Part shown: piece by piece, positions 4,505 through 5,162 of the stretch
How positions within the stretch are numbered: the stretch's first letter is position 1
How the letters are laid out: every line of letters starts with the position of its first letter
Source of the DNA: Pseudomonadota bacterium
Lineage (GTDB): Bacteria > Pseudomonadota > Gammaproteobacteria > Acidithiobacillales > Acidithiobacillaceae
Assembly: GCA_021818125.1 (NCBI GenBank)
Contig: JAKAFG010000152.1
Coordinates: 1 to 5,162, forward strand
DNA: 5,162 nt
Reading direction: 5' to 3'
Notes under the pieces: model-generated
What the model saw: only the letters and a program-made list of their open reading frames with translations
What the model was told of the DNA's origin: nothing
The model's database searches: none
Translations under genes and position numbers: made by a program

Positions 4505-4574
4505 CCAGGACACATTGCGTGCGCTGTAGGGCAAATTTGAGGCCTTTACGACGCGCTGCGGAAGTAACATTCAC

Positions 4575-4602
4575 GGGTAGGTATGGGGAGAGGGGGTGGG
4601 GG
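4575..4602 (+). other. Canonical G-quadruplex motif
   Basis: G-runs at 4575-4577, 4585-4588, 4592-4596 and 4598-4602 with loops of 7, 3 and 1 bases fit G3+N1-7. The last run can alternatively pair with ACCCC at 4614-4618, giving a competing hairpin. The location in non-coding DNA near a replication origin is noted; function unknown. Confidence 0.5.
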
Positions 4603-4757
4603 TGTAAGCCGGAACCCCAGAAAGAGTCCCGGCGACCACGATGCCCCGGAATACGGACATGGGTAATTGGAGGGCAGAAACGCCAAAGAGACGGCCATGC
4701 CAAACATCGAAGATCGGAAAGTGCAGTTTTCTCCCAGAATTCTGCCTATTGCGCCCG

Positions 4758-4815
4758 TGAAAAACCAGAAAGTTTAAGGCTTTCAGCCTTTGCCATGGTC
4801 TGACGGAACTTTCTG
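4758..4815 (-). terminator. Intrinsic terminator of the leftward CZB gene
   Basis: Reading leftward, CAGAAAGTT (4815-4807) pairs perfectly with AACTTTCTG (4774-4766), enclosing an inner hairpin AAGGCT-GAA-AGCCTT (4790-4776). The outer stem is followed after one base by five T (A run at 4760-4764 on the plus strand). The inner hairpin overlaps the stop codon of the CZB gene. The stem-plus-T arrangement supports rho-independent termination, though the outer stem is only moderately GC-rich. Confidence 0.6.
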
Positions 4816-5162
4816 TGTTTTGGGCTGACACGCCCATTCTGGCGGCTTTGTTTCATGCTCAGAAGGTCCTGCCTGATCTGCCATCAACACCCTGATTTCA
4901 GCCAAAAGAGCGTCGTTTTCCATTTCAAGTCGACGCCCCTTGCGCAATGCCTCGTCTTTCTGTCCGGTATCCAACGCCACTTTGGCCTCCATAGACAAGT
5001 GATGTAACCGTTGGTGTCGTGCTGTGATGATGGGGTATGCGGGATCATCGCCGAATTGCGCAAAGCCTTCCATCTGCAACCATAGTCCCAAATGACATTT
5101 CTGGTAGGCGTCTGGCTCAAGGACGTGTTCGGGAAAAGGTTCCTCTCCTCGAAGTGCGGCGA
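4783..5162 (-). CDS. CZB (chemoreceptor zinc-binding) domain protein, C-terminal part
   Basis: The last 125 codons of a protein that enters from the right edge; stop TGA at 4785-4783. The visible part holds most of a CZB domain: the diagnostic Cx(L/F)Gx(W) motif as CHLGLW (C22-W27 of the fragment), then EGFAQFGDDPAY, then the HxxxH pair H49 and H53 in RHQRLHHLS, and a charged amphipathic helix at about 66-93. In CZB proteins a Cys and three His bind zinc; the first His would lie upstream, outside the window, or is H12. CZB domains usually sit at the C-terminus of chemoreceptors or regulate diguanylate cyclases, sensing zinc or reactive chlorine. Which output domain this one has cannot be seen. 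About 30 residues of polar tail with an extra cysteine (C111) follow the domain. It is not obviously part of the replicon. Confidence 0.82.
   Translation of the reverse strand, partial: AALRGEEPFPEHVLEPDAYQKCHLGLWLQMEGFAQFGDDPAYPIITARHQRLHHLSMEAKVALDTGQKDEALRKGRRLEMENDALLAEIRVLMADQAGPSEHETKPPEWACQPKTQKVPSDHGKG

Larger units (their letters stand above)
4441..4765. other. Non-coding stretch between the hairpin array and the CZB gene
   Basis: No convincing gene on either strand: the open frames give Arg/Pro/Trp-rich, featureless translations. It contains a poor terminator candidate (GGGC 4449-4452 with GCCC 4463-4466, then six T from 4475), the palindrome at 4487-4504 and the G-rich motif at 4575-4602, both listed separately. 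I see nothing else. Confidence 0.55.

Noticed and set aside
4519..4803. 94-aa plus-strand open frame
   Set aside because: Translation is Arg-rich and featureless, has no ribosome site, spans a G-rich motif and runs into the terminator of the leftward gene.

Overview
The window is proteobacterial and holds a compact, iteron-controlled plasmid-type replicon with a tyrosine recombinase, lying between two genes of ordinary chromosomal character. An Acidithiobacillus-like acidophile is my guess from the style of the proteins and the moderately high GC; nothing here proves the genus. Whether this is a free plasmid or a replicon integrated in a chromosome cannot be settled from one window.

Layout. 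1-905 (minus): the N-terminal 301 codons of an AmtB ammonium channel, running off the left edge. 906-1134: a divergent intergenic region packed with small palindromes and a 15/16-matching direct repeat, probably the amtB promoter plus recombinase or operator sites. 1135-1977 (plus): a FimB/FimE-type tyrosine recombinase with an unusual Pro/Ala-rich N-terminal extension. 2033-2476: a small AT-rich gene for a helix-turn-helix plus coiled-coil plasmid DNA-binding protein (KfrA-like architecture), preceded by an operator-like palindrome. 2512-2802 and 2808-3173: a TumE-type toxin and TumA-type winged-helix antitoxin. 3173-4072: a TrfA-family replication initiator whose ATG overlaps the antitoxin stop codon. 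4063-4243: a textbook-like oriV with four tandem 21-22 bp iterons (the first contains the trfA stop codon), a perfect-consensus IHF site, an AT-rich segment with three helically phased 11-mers, and a near-consensus DnaA box. 4286-4440: a dense array of short hairpins with no coding content. 4441-4765: no convincing gene, but a short palindrome and a G-quadruplex motif. 4766-4815: an intrinsic terminator reading leftward. 4783-5162 (minus): the C-terminal part of a zinc-binding CZB-domain protein, entering from the right edge.

How it fits together (inference): the KfrA-like protein probably regulates the leftmost promoter of the block; toxin, antitoxin and TrfA look like one transcript, so the addiction module and the replication initiator would rise and fall together; TrfA then binds the iterons at the end of its own gene, with host DnaA and IHF assisting opening. 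The recombinase could resolve multimers or integrate the replicon. Sharp composition change near 1980 (63-70% GC in recombinase lines I counted, 32-45% just downstream) suggests the recombinase and the replication block have different histories.
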